Shown piece by piece: positions 56,952-64,000 of a stretch of 64,000 nucleotides of DNA. Source of the DNA: Avibacterium paragallinarum (GTDB lineage: Bacteria > Pseudomonadota > Gammaproteobacteria > Enterobacterales > Pasteurellaceae); NCBI RefSeq assembly GCF_900450705.1, contig NZ_UGHK01000003.1:62001-126000 (forward strand). The letters are read 5' to 3'. Each line of letters starts with the position of its first letter. The first letter of the stretch is position 1. The notes under the pieces were generated by a model. The model did no database searches, had not been told where the DNA came from, and saw only the letters and a list, made by a program, of their open reading frames with translations. The translations under genes were made by a program, and so were the position numbers.

Positions 56952-57097
56952 TCGGGTTTAAGTCTGGCAACTGTTCGGTTTTTTGGTGAAATGTTATCTG
57001 CTCTCATTGCTACAACTCGGTTTGTTGCCTAGGGCGGACGCGAGATGCAGATAACGGGGTTTTGTTGCTATTTTATATTAATTTTAATATACAAGGG
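56952..57097 (-). ncRNA. Candidate bridge (seek) RNA region, copy 2
   Basis: Identical to the folded upstream region of copy 1 (GTTATCTGC…GCAGATAAC stem at 56993-57055). Identity of the two suggests the same target specificity. Confidence 0.5.
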
Positions 57098-57297
57098 CGG
57101 AAGTAAAAATGTTGAGAGGTAATGTTTTCACATTTTTCATATAGATACCTGCTTTGTAATAAAGTTTAAGTGAAACTATAGGAAGTGAAAGAGCATTCTC
57201 CCCGCCCCCCTACAGGACGAAGCAGGAAAAAATTATACACAAAAATAGGTATATTTAAAGTTATTTTAAGATGTGGATAAGAATATTGTGGAATAAT

Positions 57298-57323
57298 TCA
57301 AGTGGTTTTTATAACCACTTGAA
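57298..57323. terminator. Terminator after the repeat lipoprotein
   Basis: TTCAAGTGGTT / AACCACTTGAA, 11-base stem with a 4-base loop, 13 bases beyond the lipoprotein stop; both flanks are A/T-rich. Confidence 0.65.
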
Positions 57324-57335
57324 TAAGTATTTATA

Positions 57336-57650
57336 TTATTTTGTTATAGATTCAATTTTTTCAATTGTTGCATCTTTAACATCAGTTGCTTTTTCTACTA
57401 CAGCGTCTTTAACATCAGCGGCTTTTTCTACCACAGCGTCTTTAACATCAGAAGCTTGTTGTGCTACAGCTTCTTTAGTTTCAGCGGCTTTTTCAACTAC
57501 AACATTTTTAACATCTGCTGCTTTTTCTACAACAGTATCCTTTAATTCAGCGGTTTTTTGAGTAATAGTTTGTTTGGTTTCTTTATCAAAGCAGCCTGTT
57601 GTTCCCAAAGTAACGCCTAGAATTAATGTTGCTAATAATGATTTTTTCAT
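57336..57650 (-). CDS. Lipoprotein with LEA-like 11-residue repeats
   Basis: 104 residues. A lipoprotein signal peptide (MKKSLLATLILGVTLGTTGC) has Cys20 as the lipidation site. The mature part is made almost entirely of repeats of the form (V)-V-E-K-A-A-D-V-K-D-A, with units such as VVEKAADVKNV, VVEKAAETKEA and VVEKATDVKDA. This pattern matches late-embryogenesis-abundant (LEA_4) or apolipoprotein-like amphipathic helices, which coat membranes or protect proteins on drying. Lacking neighbours in an operon, it has its own terminator. Role in the envelope is inferred; function unknown. Confidence 0.85.
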   Translation of the reverse strand: MKKSLLATLILGVTLGTTGCFDKETKQTITQKTAELKDTVVEKAADVKNVVVEKAAETKEAVAQQASDVKDAVVEKAADVKDAVVEKATDVKDATIEKIESITK

Positions 57651-57934
57651 TTTTACTCCTAATTTTTTATATGAAGATAAGTATCAGAATTGGGTTGCAT
57701 AGTCTGTAACAAAAATAAAAAAAAATAAACAATTAATTATTTGTTTTGTGTATAAAACAAGCATTTTAAAATTAAATTATTCTTTTTTTCTAGTGTAATA
57801 CCTCTATTTGATTAATTTGACGTGTTGAAAAATTAACAAAAAATCAATGGATAAAGCGATCTATTTTCAGCTGTTACATTACAGTTTAGTTTGGTAATTG
57901 AAATATACAGGTTAGTTTTAGTTATTTTCTATTG

Positions 57935-58939
57935 CTAAATACTTTCCCCCAAATGAATTTCATAGCCCAAATTGATAATATGACTTTGCATCGGAATACC
58001 TTTTAAGCGATTTAATAGCTCTTGAGCGGCAATTTTGCCAATTTCCAACCTTGGTGTGATAACAGTAGCGAGTTGAGGTGTCATTGATTGCCCTACATCG
58101 TGACCGTGAAAGCCAGCAATGGCGATGTCTTGTGGAATTTTTATGCCTAAACGTTGGCATTCAAATAATGCTCCTATTGCTAAATCATCATTCGTACAGA
58201 AAATACCGTTGGTATCAGGATATTGTTCTAGGGTTTGACGCAATAAATTTGCCCCTAAAGTGAAAGATGATGGCTCGGATGTAATTAAACTATGCGGCAT
58301 TAAACCGTGTTTTTTTATTGCATTTTCATAGCCTTGCATTTTTAGCTTCGTGCGTTTATCCATTCTTGCAGTAAAATAAACGACGTTTTTATGACCATAA
58401 TGAATGAGCGTTTCTACCATTGATTGTGCAGCAGCCACATTATCAAATCCCACGACTTGTTGAATCCCCATTTCACTGCTATCCATAATTTCAATGATAG
58501 GAATATTTGCCACTTCCAGCATTTTCAAAGTGCGAGGGCTATGGTGATTTTCTGATAAAATCAGCCCATCGACATTGTAAGACAGCAGGCTTTCTATGCG
58601 TTGTTCCTCTTTTTCTACACTATATCCATAGTGTGCCACCATAGTTTGATAGCCTGCTTGATCTGTGATTAGCTCAATGCCTTTGAGTACTTCAGCAAAC
58701 ACTTGATTGGTAAGTGACGGAAGCAGCACACCAATAGCGAGGCTTTTTGCGTTGGATAAAATATCTGGTGCCCGATTTGGAATATAACCAAATTGCTCAA
58801 TCGCCGCAGCGATTTTTTGTTGCGTTTCAAGTGCAACAGAATTTGGATTGCGTAAATAACGGCTGATAGTCATTTTGGTTAAGCCAAGATGGTCGGCAAT
58901 CATTTGTAACGTAGGGCGTTTTCGTCTATTCATTGGCAT
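57935..58939 (-). CDS. gntR: LacI-family transcriptional regulator, GntR (gluconate) type
   Basis: 334 residues closely following E. coli GntR: N-terminal LacI helix-turn-helix (LQMIADHLGLTKMTISRYLR) with the hinge YIPNRAPDILSNA, the core VLLPSLTNQVFAEVLKGIE, LAHYGY-like MVAHYGYSVEKEEQRIESLL, and FCTNDDLAIGALFECQRLG and AGFHGHDVGQ. It would repress gluconate uptake and phosphorylation genes until gluconate binds. No gnt target genes are in the window. Confidence 0.88.
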   Translation of the reverse strand: MPMNRRKRPTLQMIADHLGLTKMTISRYLRNPNSVALETQQKIAAAIEQFGYIPNRAPDILSNAKSLAIGVLLPSLTNQVFAEVLKGIELITDQAGYQTMVAHYGYSVEKEEQRIESLLSYNVDGLILSENHHSPRTLKMLEVANIPIIEIMDSSEMGIQQVVGFDNVAAAQSMVETLIHYGHKNVVYFTARMDKRTKLKMQGYENAIKKHGLMPHSLITSEPSSFTLGANLLRQTLEQYPDTNGIFCTNDDLAIGALFECQRLGIKIPQDIAIAGFHGHDVGQSMTPQLATVITPRLEIGKIAAQELLNRLKGIPMQSHIINLGYEIHLGESI

Positions 58940-59069
58940 ATTATTGAAAAATAAGGATAAGCCATTTTAACTGATTTAAGCCAAAAATCTCACAAAAAAT
59001 CACCGCACTTAATAAATCGGCGTATAATGCCAACATTCACTCATCAGTTGATGGTAAAGCGAGGAAAAA

Positions 59070-60161
59070 ATGATGCAAGAAAACGCAAATTTTAATGATG
59101 TACAAAATGCCTTAAATCAAACCGTGGCAGAAACCGTTCGTTTAACTCAATACAGCCACGGGGCGGGCTGTGGTTGTAAAATTTCCCCCAAAGTGTTGGA
59201 AAGCATTTTGCATTCAGAAATGGAAAAATTTGTTGATCCTAATTTGCTAGTCGGCAATGAAACCAAAGATGACGCGGCGGTTTATGACATCGGCAACGGG
59301 CTAGGCATTATTAGCACAACAGATTTCTTTATGCCGATTGTGGATGATCCTTTCGATTTTGGACGCATTGCTGCCACCAACGCCATCAGTGATATTTATG
59401 CAATGGGGGGCAAACCGATTATGGCGATTGCCATCTTAGGCTTCCCGATTAAATTATTACCGCCAAGTGTCGCACAGCGTATTGTTGATGGTGGACGTTT
59501 CGCCTGCCAACAAGCGGGGATTGCCCTCGCGGGCGGACATTCCATTGATGCTCCCGAGCCAATTTTTGGTTTGGCGGTAACAGGCGTGATCGCAACGGAT
59601 AAAGTGAAAAAGAATGCGTCTGCACAGGCAGGTTGCAAGCTCTATTTAACCAAACCGTTAGGCATTGGCGTTTTAACGACCGCCGAGAAAAAAGGCAAAC
59701 TCAAAGCGGAGCATAAAGGCTTAGCCACCGCCACGATGTGCCAAATGAATAAAATTGGTGCGAAATTTGCCGAACTTGATGGCATTACCGCGATGACCGA
59801 TGTAACAGGCTTTGGCTTGTTGGGGCATTTAAGCGAGATTTGCGAAGGCTCACACCTTAATGCGAAAGTGGATTTTGACAAAATCAAAACCTTAGAAGGC
59901 GTGCTTCGTTATATCGAAAAAGGTTGCGTACTGGGCGGCACAGGGCGAAATTTTGACAGCTACGGGCATAAAATTTCACCGATGACCGATCTACAAAAAG
60001 CCGTATTATGCGATCCGCAAACCTCAGGTGGCTTGCTCATCGCCGTGAAACCTGAAACCATTGATGAGGTTATCGCACTAGCTCAGCAAGAGGGCATTGC
60101 GTTGATCGAAGTGGGAGAACTAACCGATCAAGCCCAAGATTTTCTTATTGAAGTGCGGTAA
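59070..60161 (+). CDS. selD: Selenide, water dikinase (selenophosphate synthetase)
   Basis: Makes selenophosphate for selenocysteine and selenouridine. 363 residues, 15 or so longer at the N-terminus than E. coli SelD. The catalytic loop reads [14 protein letters not shown], with Cys codons (TGT) at both positions, so unlike the H. influenzae enzyme it does not contain selenocysteine. Motifs [21 protein letters not shown] and [10 protein letters not shown] bind ATP and metal. Confidence 0.95.
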   Translation: MMQENANFNDVQNALNQTVAETVRLTQYSHGAGCGCKISPKVLESILHSEMEKFVDPNLLVGNETKDDAAVYDIGNGLGIISTTDFFMPIVDDPFDFGRIAATNAISDIYAMGGKPIMAIAILGFPIKLLPPSVAQRIVDGGRFACQQAGIALAGGHSIDAPEPIFGLAVTGVIATDKVKKNASAQAGCKLYLTKPLGIGVLTTAEKKGKLKAEHKGLATATMCQMNKIGAKFAELDGITAMTDVTGFGLLGHLSEICEGSHLNAKVDFDKIKTLEGVLRYIEKGCVLGGTGRNFDSYGHKISPMTDLQKAVLCDPQTSGGLLIAVKPETIDEVIALAQQEGIALIEVGELTDQAQDFLIEVR

Positions 60162-60391
60162 GATTAGATCCTATTTTATGAAGGTAAAAATTTTTTACTC
60201 GATTTGGAAAAGAAACTACGTTGAAAATAATGTGGGGAAAACTTATAACTAGATAGATTTCGCATTCATACAAGCGTTGAGTAGAAAGCACTTAAAGTAA
60301 CCTGATATGAATGCGAAAAACATTTTTCTATAACGATACGTTAAGTTTTATCAAGTCAAGATCGGTTTATTGGTAATGTAGAAAGTGCGGT

Positions 60392-60841
60392 CTATTTTTT
60401 CAACAAATCTTTCAACCCCTCTTTCATTGCCGACATTTGATGTTCATAGGCGACTTTGCTTTCTCGCTCATCAATCATATAAGTGATGGTTTCAGAGAGG
60501 GTCATTTTCATTTTTTTCGCATATTTTGAGAGGCGTAACCACACGGCATATTCAAGATCGATAGATTTTTTCTTGGTGGTTTGTTTTTCGCCATTAAAAA
60601 AACGTTTACGCCGCGCACGAATGGCTTGATCCAATTTCACCACTAACTTCGGTGAAAGGTGTGTTTTCACCCATTCTTCAATTTCCGCAGAATGGTTTTG
60701 TGCTGCAATAAGCTGGCGAATCATTTCTTGCTGTAAACTACGTTCTTCATAACGTGTAATTTGCTCCCCTTCACGGGCTTTTTTGGTTAAATAGAGCCAT
60801 TTCCAATGGGCTTCTTGGTTTTCTAATTTTTGATATTTCAT
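60392..60841 (-). CDS. matP: Macrodomain Ter protein MatP
   Basis: Organises the chromosome terminus by binding matS sites. 149 residues from the ATG at 60841 (MKYQKLENQEAHWKWLYLTK). Typical N-terminal tetra-helical segment with K-x-L-E-N-x-E-A-x-W-K-W, and a C-terminal ribbon-helix-helix (KKKSIDLEYAVWLRLSKYAK). Divergent from lonH, with the fabA neighbourhood conserved as in enterobacteria. One would expect this locus near the replication terminus. Confidence 0.94.
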   Translation of the reverse strand: MKYQKLENQEAHWKWLYLTKKAREGEQITRYEERSLQQEMIRQLIAAQNHSAEIEEWVKTHLSPKLVVKLDQAIRARRKRFFNGEKQTTKKKSIDLEYAVWLRLSKYAKKMKMTLSETITYMIDERESKVAYEHQMSAMKEGLKDLLKK

Positions 60842-60975
60842 CGTCAATTTCCCCTCTCGTTACGCGGTAACTCGTTAAGTTTACGCTGTTCTCTTTTTTT
60901 TCGCCAGTAAATTTTTGATTTAGGGCGAAATATGCGATAATCACCCTTTTCAATTAACCAAGAGAGCCTTAAGCC

Positions 60976-62745
60976 TTGCCTGCATTATTTAATCAATCTT
61001 TATCTTGGCAGCATTTACGTCCTAGGTTGTCGGTGCAAACTGCCACATCGCAAGCGACGGATTTTTTTGCTTTACAGCCGCGTGCTAGTGCGAGTATCAC
61101 GCAATTTATGCAAAATTCTGACCGCACTTTGTTAGTGTTGAAAGCGGATCAGCAAACGGAATATGCGGCACTATTGGCGGATTACGTCAGCAATTTACAG
61201 CCGCCAGCACTACCGATCCACGGTGTGCATTATGAGATTGAACAAGGCTCAGCACAGACATTTCCTCACATCACAATGCGGGCTGCTCAACACCACGAAG
61301 CCAACTTTGCCAATAAAAAAGCGGTTGCTAGTGCGATTTATTATGATAGCCAACGGCTCTTCGGCAATGTTCGCGTTCATTCTTCATCGCAACATATTGA
61401 TTTACAAAGTGGCTTGGTGCATCAGTTAAACGGTGGTGTGTTGATTTTAAGCGTTGAACCTTTATTAACGCAGGTGGGCTTGTGGGAACGTTTGAAGCAG
61501 ATCTTAACTGAGCAACAATTTCATTGGCAATCTTCGCCCCCTTATAAAGCCTTGCCTTGTGAAATTCCGAGCTATCCCCTTGCTTTGAAAGTGATTTTGC
61601 TCGGCGATCGCACACAACTTGCCTTATTAGAAGAACTGGACGAAACCCTCTATCAGTTGGCAGATTATAGCGAAATCGAAAGCTATTTTTCTTTAGAGAA
61701 TGAACAAGATCAGCAACAATGGGGCGATTATGTGCGATCTTATGCACAATCTTTCGGGCTGGAAATTTCCGCAGAGGGGCTGAATAAATTGTACCAGCTC
61801 TTGGTGCGAGAAAGTGAAGATCGCTATTGCATTAGCATTTCCCCGCTGAAATTAAAAGAAATACTGAGTAACACCCGTACGCTGGTGCAGAAATCTTCAT
61901 TAAGTGCGGTGGATTTTGAACAATATTTTCAAGCGAAACAACAGCAACAAGGCTTTTTGCAACAGCAAACTTACGCGGATATTCTGCACGAACAAATTTA
62001 TGTTGCCACACAAGGGGAGGCAGTGGGGCAAATCAACGGGTTATCAGTGATTGAATATCCGGGTAGCCCCATTTCTTTTGGTGAACCCTCGCGTATTAGC
62101 TGTGTAGTGCAGTTAGGTGAAGGGGAAGTCGTTGATGTAGAAAGAAAAAATGAGCTAGCAGGGAATATTCACGCCAAAGGTACAATGATTGCTGAAGTGT
62201 GTTTGGCGAATATGTTAGATTTGCCTAGCCAGTTGCCTTTTTCAGCTTCTATCGCCTTTGAGCAGTCCTACAGCGAAATTGATGGCGACAGTGCGTCGTT
62301 GGCGTGTTTTTGTGTGTTGGCAAGTGCGTTATCTCAGCAACCGCTGCCACAATCTATCGCCATCACAGGGGCGATCGATCAATTTGGTTTGGTGCATTCC
62401 GTAGGGGGAGTTAATCAGAAAATTGAAGGCTTTTTCGCAATTTGCGAAAAGCGTGGGCTAACGGGCGAGCAGGGCGTAATCATTCCCACTGCCGTACAGC
62501 CTCAACTGAGCCTTTCTGAACAAGTCGTCAGTGCGGTGCAAAATCAGCAGTTTTTTATTTGGGCGGTGGAAGATGTATTCCAAGCCTGCGAAATTCTCTT
62601 CAAACGGCATTTATTAGCGGAAGAAGATTGCACTTACAATGAGGAAAACCAACCTTTAAACCTGCTGATTAATCAACGCTTATCGCTCCATTCCGAGCAA
62701 CAAAAAAGTGGCTTTTGGCATTGGTTGTTTAGGCGGAAACATTAG
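60976..62745 (+). CDS. lonH: Lon-like protease family protein (LonH/YcbZ)
   Basis: 589 residues, apparently starting at TTG after an AGAGAG site. A degenerate AAA-like N-terminal region precedes a C-terminal Lon protease domain with the catalytic dyad Ser439 in EIDGDSASLAC and Lys482 in VNQKIEGFF, plus IHAKGTMIAEV. It lacks a canonical Walker A, as in YcbZ-type proteins, so is probably ATP-independent or a binding partner. Located just before fabA, the conserved order. Confidence 0.9.
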   Translation: MPALFNQSLSWQHLRPRLSVQTATSQATDFFALQPRASASITQFMQNSDRTLLVLKADQQTEYAALLADYVSNLQPPALPIHGVHYEIEQGSAQTFPHITMRAAQHHEANFANKKAVASAIYYDSQRLFGNVRVHSSSQHIDLQSGLVHQLNGGVLILSVEPLLTQVGLWERLKQILTEQQFHWQSSPPYKALPCEIPSYPLALKVILLGDRTQLALLEELDETLYQLADYSEIESYFSLENEQDQQQWGDYVRSYAQSFGLEISAEGLNKLYQLLVRESEDRYCISISPLKLKEILSNTRTLVQKSSLSAVDFEQYFQAKQQQQGFLQQQTYADILHEQIYVATQGEAVGQINGLSVIEYPGSPISFGEPSRISCVVQLGEGEVVDVERKNELAGNIHAKGTMIAEVCLANMLDLPSQLPFSASIAFEQSYSEIDGDSASLACFCVLASALSQQPLPQSIAITGAIDQFGLVHSVGGVNQKIEGFFAICEKRGLTGEQGVIIPTAVQPQLSLSEQVVSAVQNQQFFIWAVEDVFQACEILFKRHLLAEEDCTYNEENQPLNLLINQRLSLHSEQQKSGFWHWLFRRKH

Positions 62746-62777
62746 CCGATAAAACGTGGCATCGTGCAACATCTCGA

Positions 62778-62810
62778 AAATAGGCGACAAGTGAGGTCGC
62801 CTATTTTTTT
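62778..62810 (+). terminator. lonH terminator
   Basis: AAATAGGCGAC / GTCGCCTATTT, 11-base stem followed by seven T in all. Confidence 0.8.
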
Positions 62811-62951
62811 ATTTGAAATGACATTTCAATCCCACTGATCCGATAAGTTGAGCTAACAAGTGTTAGCTCTATCTATTTTGTGAAATAGCTGATAGAATGC
62901 CTGAAAAGTTGATACAATCCGTATCGTCATCATTAAGAGGAATAAAAAATA

Positions 62952-63482
62952 ATGAACACTTGTACACCGAATAAGAAGAGTAGCTACAGCTATGAGGATT
63001 TATTGGCATCAGGACGTGGTGAACTATTTGGTAAGCAAGGCCCACAGCTTCCCGCTCCCACAATGTTGATGATGGATCGCATTGTAGAAATGAGTGAAAC
63101 AGGTGGCGATTTTGAGAAAGGTTATATTGAAGCAGAATTAGACATTCACCCTGATTTACCCTTCTTTGCTTGTCATTTTATCGGCGATCCCGTAATGCCG
63201 GGTTGTTTAGGGCTAGATGCGATGTGGCAACTTGTCGGTTTCTATCTGGGCTGGATCGGCGGCAAAGGAAAGGGCAGAGCCTTAGGCGTTGGTGAAGTGA
63301 AATTCACTGGGCAAATTTTGCCAACAGCGAAAAAAGTGATTTACCGCATTAATATGAAACGTGTGGTAAACCGCAAATTGGTAATGGGCTTAGCCGACGG
63401 TGAAGTTGAAGTGGACGGTCGAGTAATTTACACCGCCACGGATCTCAAAGTTGGATTATTCCAAGATACTTCAGCGTTTTAA
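62952..63482 (+). CDS. fabA: 3-hydroxydecanoyl-[acyl-carrier-protein] dehydratase/isomerase
   Basis: Introduces the cis double bond of unsaturated fatty acids. 176 residues with the hot-dog catalytic His75 in [19 protein letters not shown] and Asp89 at its end. Conserved [13 protein letters not shown] and [12 protein letters not shown] 140-base gap upstream holds the lonH terminator and probably the promoter. Confidence 0.97.
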   Translation: MNTCTPNKKSSYSYEDLLASGRGELFGKQGPQLPAPTMLMMDRIVEMSETGGDFEKGYIEAELDIHPDLPFFACHFIGDPVMPGCLGLDAMWQLVGFYLGWIGGKGKGRALGVGEVKFTGQILPTAKKVIYRINMKRVVNRKLVMGLADGEVEVDGRVIYTATDLKVGLFQDTSAF

Positions 63483-63508
63483 TTCCTTTTTGCATTCTCT
63501 ATGATCTT

Positions 63509-63548
63509 GGCTCAAGCTGTTTTCCCCTTTTTCGCTTGAGCCTTTTTT
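63509..63548 (+). terminator. fabA terminator
   Basis: GGCTCAAGC / GCTTGAGCC, 9-base stem with a 16-base loop, followed by TTTTTT. Confidence 0.75.
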
Positions 63549-63581
63549 ATGTCTTCAAAATAAGACAAATCGAAATATGAG

Positions 63582-64000
63582 TTAGTCTTTCTCATCAAGA
63601 ATATCGGCAAAGATCCCATTAATACAACGGGCAAGATCTTGCGGTGCGAGTTCAACGCTCAAGCCACGCTTTCCACCTGAAACGTAAATTTGCGTAAAGT
63701 CTAACGCGGATTGAGCAATCACAACTGTTTCTTTTGTCCTAAAGGGCTAATTCCCCCCACTAAATAACCTGAACTTTTCTGTGTCGCGTCTTTCTCTGCT
63801 ATTTCTACTTTTTTCGCACCAATGGCTTTTGCCGCTTTTTTCAAATTGAGCTTATTTGCTGTCGGCAACACAAAACAAGCCAGTTTTTTCTGATCGCCAT
63901 TTTCAGCAACAAGCAAAGTTTTAAAGGATTGCTCAGGCGGAATACCCAACTTTTCCGCCGCCTCATCGCCAAAATGCGTATTATTGGGATCGTGATCGTA
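63582..64000 (-). pseudogene. ybaK: Cys-tRNA(Pro)/Cys-tRNA deacylase YbaK, frameshifted, partial
   Basis: The frame enters from beyond the window end ([20 protein letters not shown]) and includes [20 protein letters not shown] and [12 protein letters not shown], the INS/YbaK editing-domain core, then stops at 63719. In a neighbouring frame the expected C-terminus continues: [33 protein letters not shown] and a stop at 63582-63584. A small deletion near 63725-63735 is implied. The enzyme normally hydrolyses Cys mischarged on tRNA-Pro. Whether this is a true mutation or a base-calling error cannot be judged. Confidence 0.82.

Larger units (their letters stand above)
55945..57097 (-). mobile_element. 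IS110-family element, copy 2
   Basis: 1,153 bases, nearly identical to the copy at 32879 and in the same orientation. Inserted in the signal-peptide coding part of the autotransporter gene; its right flank (GCGGAAGTAAAAATG) is not obviously the continuation of that gene. Ends are defined only by comparison of the copies. Confidence 0.9.

Noticed and set aside
59150-59200. Possible selenocysteine codon in selD
   Set aside because: Some Haemophilus SelD proteins use UGA here, but both Cys positions of GCGCK are TGT in this gene, so no recoding is needed.

Overview
The window comes from a Pasteurellaceae chromosome. Copies of the Haemophilus-type DNA uptake sequence AAGTGCGGT (and its complement ACCGCACTT) occur throughout, often as inverted pairs acting as terminators. 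Gene neighbourhoods also fit the family: a tautomerase-like gene inside the trp operon, and matP-lonH-fabA. The many insertion sequences and broken prophages would suit an IS-rich member such as Avibacterium, but the species cannot be fixed from the sequence alone.

Layout. 1-2.8 kb: end of a prophage (sheath-like protein, EF-hand protein, P4-type integrase) abutting the 3' end of guaA. 3-8.7 kb: guaA and guaB, separated by one intact and one deletion-broken GT80 sialyltransferase gene. 8.8-11.8 kb: birA, a DUF5718-like gene, a hypothetical gene and a Sel1-repeat gene cut by an IS3-family element. 13.2-14.4 kb: scrapyard with a trpA fragment, a frameshifted RelE-type toxin and its HTH partner. 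14.4-21.5 kb: complete trpEG-(tautomerase)-D-CF-B-A operon with a TrpR-type promoter/operator. 21.6-31.4 kb: fumC, holC, an elaA-like gene, a defence cassette (58-aa protein, zeta-like kinase, C5 methyltransferase, HinP1I-type endonuclease), valS, pgsA, a flavodoxin-fold oxidoreductase and yciI. 31.8-40.6 kb: osmC, a truncated bcr, an IS110-family element, then remnants of a Mu-like and a tRNA-Leu-integrated prophage with a copy of an IS1595/IS1016-type element. 40.7-49 kb: kdsC-kdsD, rnpB, prmB, smrB, truA, accD-folC, argF, yoaH. 49-57.1 kb: two more IS1595 copies around a cold-shock gene, the left end of a Mu-like prophage (repressor, ner, truncated A), a second IS3 copy, a broken autotransporter and a second IS110 copy. 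57.3-64 kb: a repeat-containing lipoprotein, gntR, selD, matP, lonH, fabA and a frameshifted ybaK running off the end.

The core genes serve purine, tryptophan, fatty-acid, folate, Kdo and arginine metabolism. The accessory genes suggest surface sialylation (GT80), a GCGC-type restriction system with a kinase module beside it, and much IS-driven decay: at least six genes end at IS boundaries. The observations most worth checking are the intact 135-codon ORF nested inside a frameshifted phage methyltransferase gene, the 58-aa/zeta-like kinase/HinP1I-like cassette, the candidate bridge RNA upstream of each IS110 recombinase, a promoter-hairpin-terminator unit that looks like a phage small RNA, and an endolysin whose ribosome-binding site is buried in a terminator-like hairpin.
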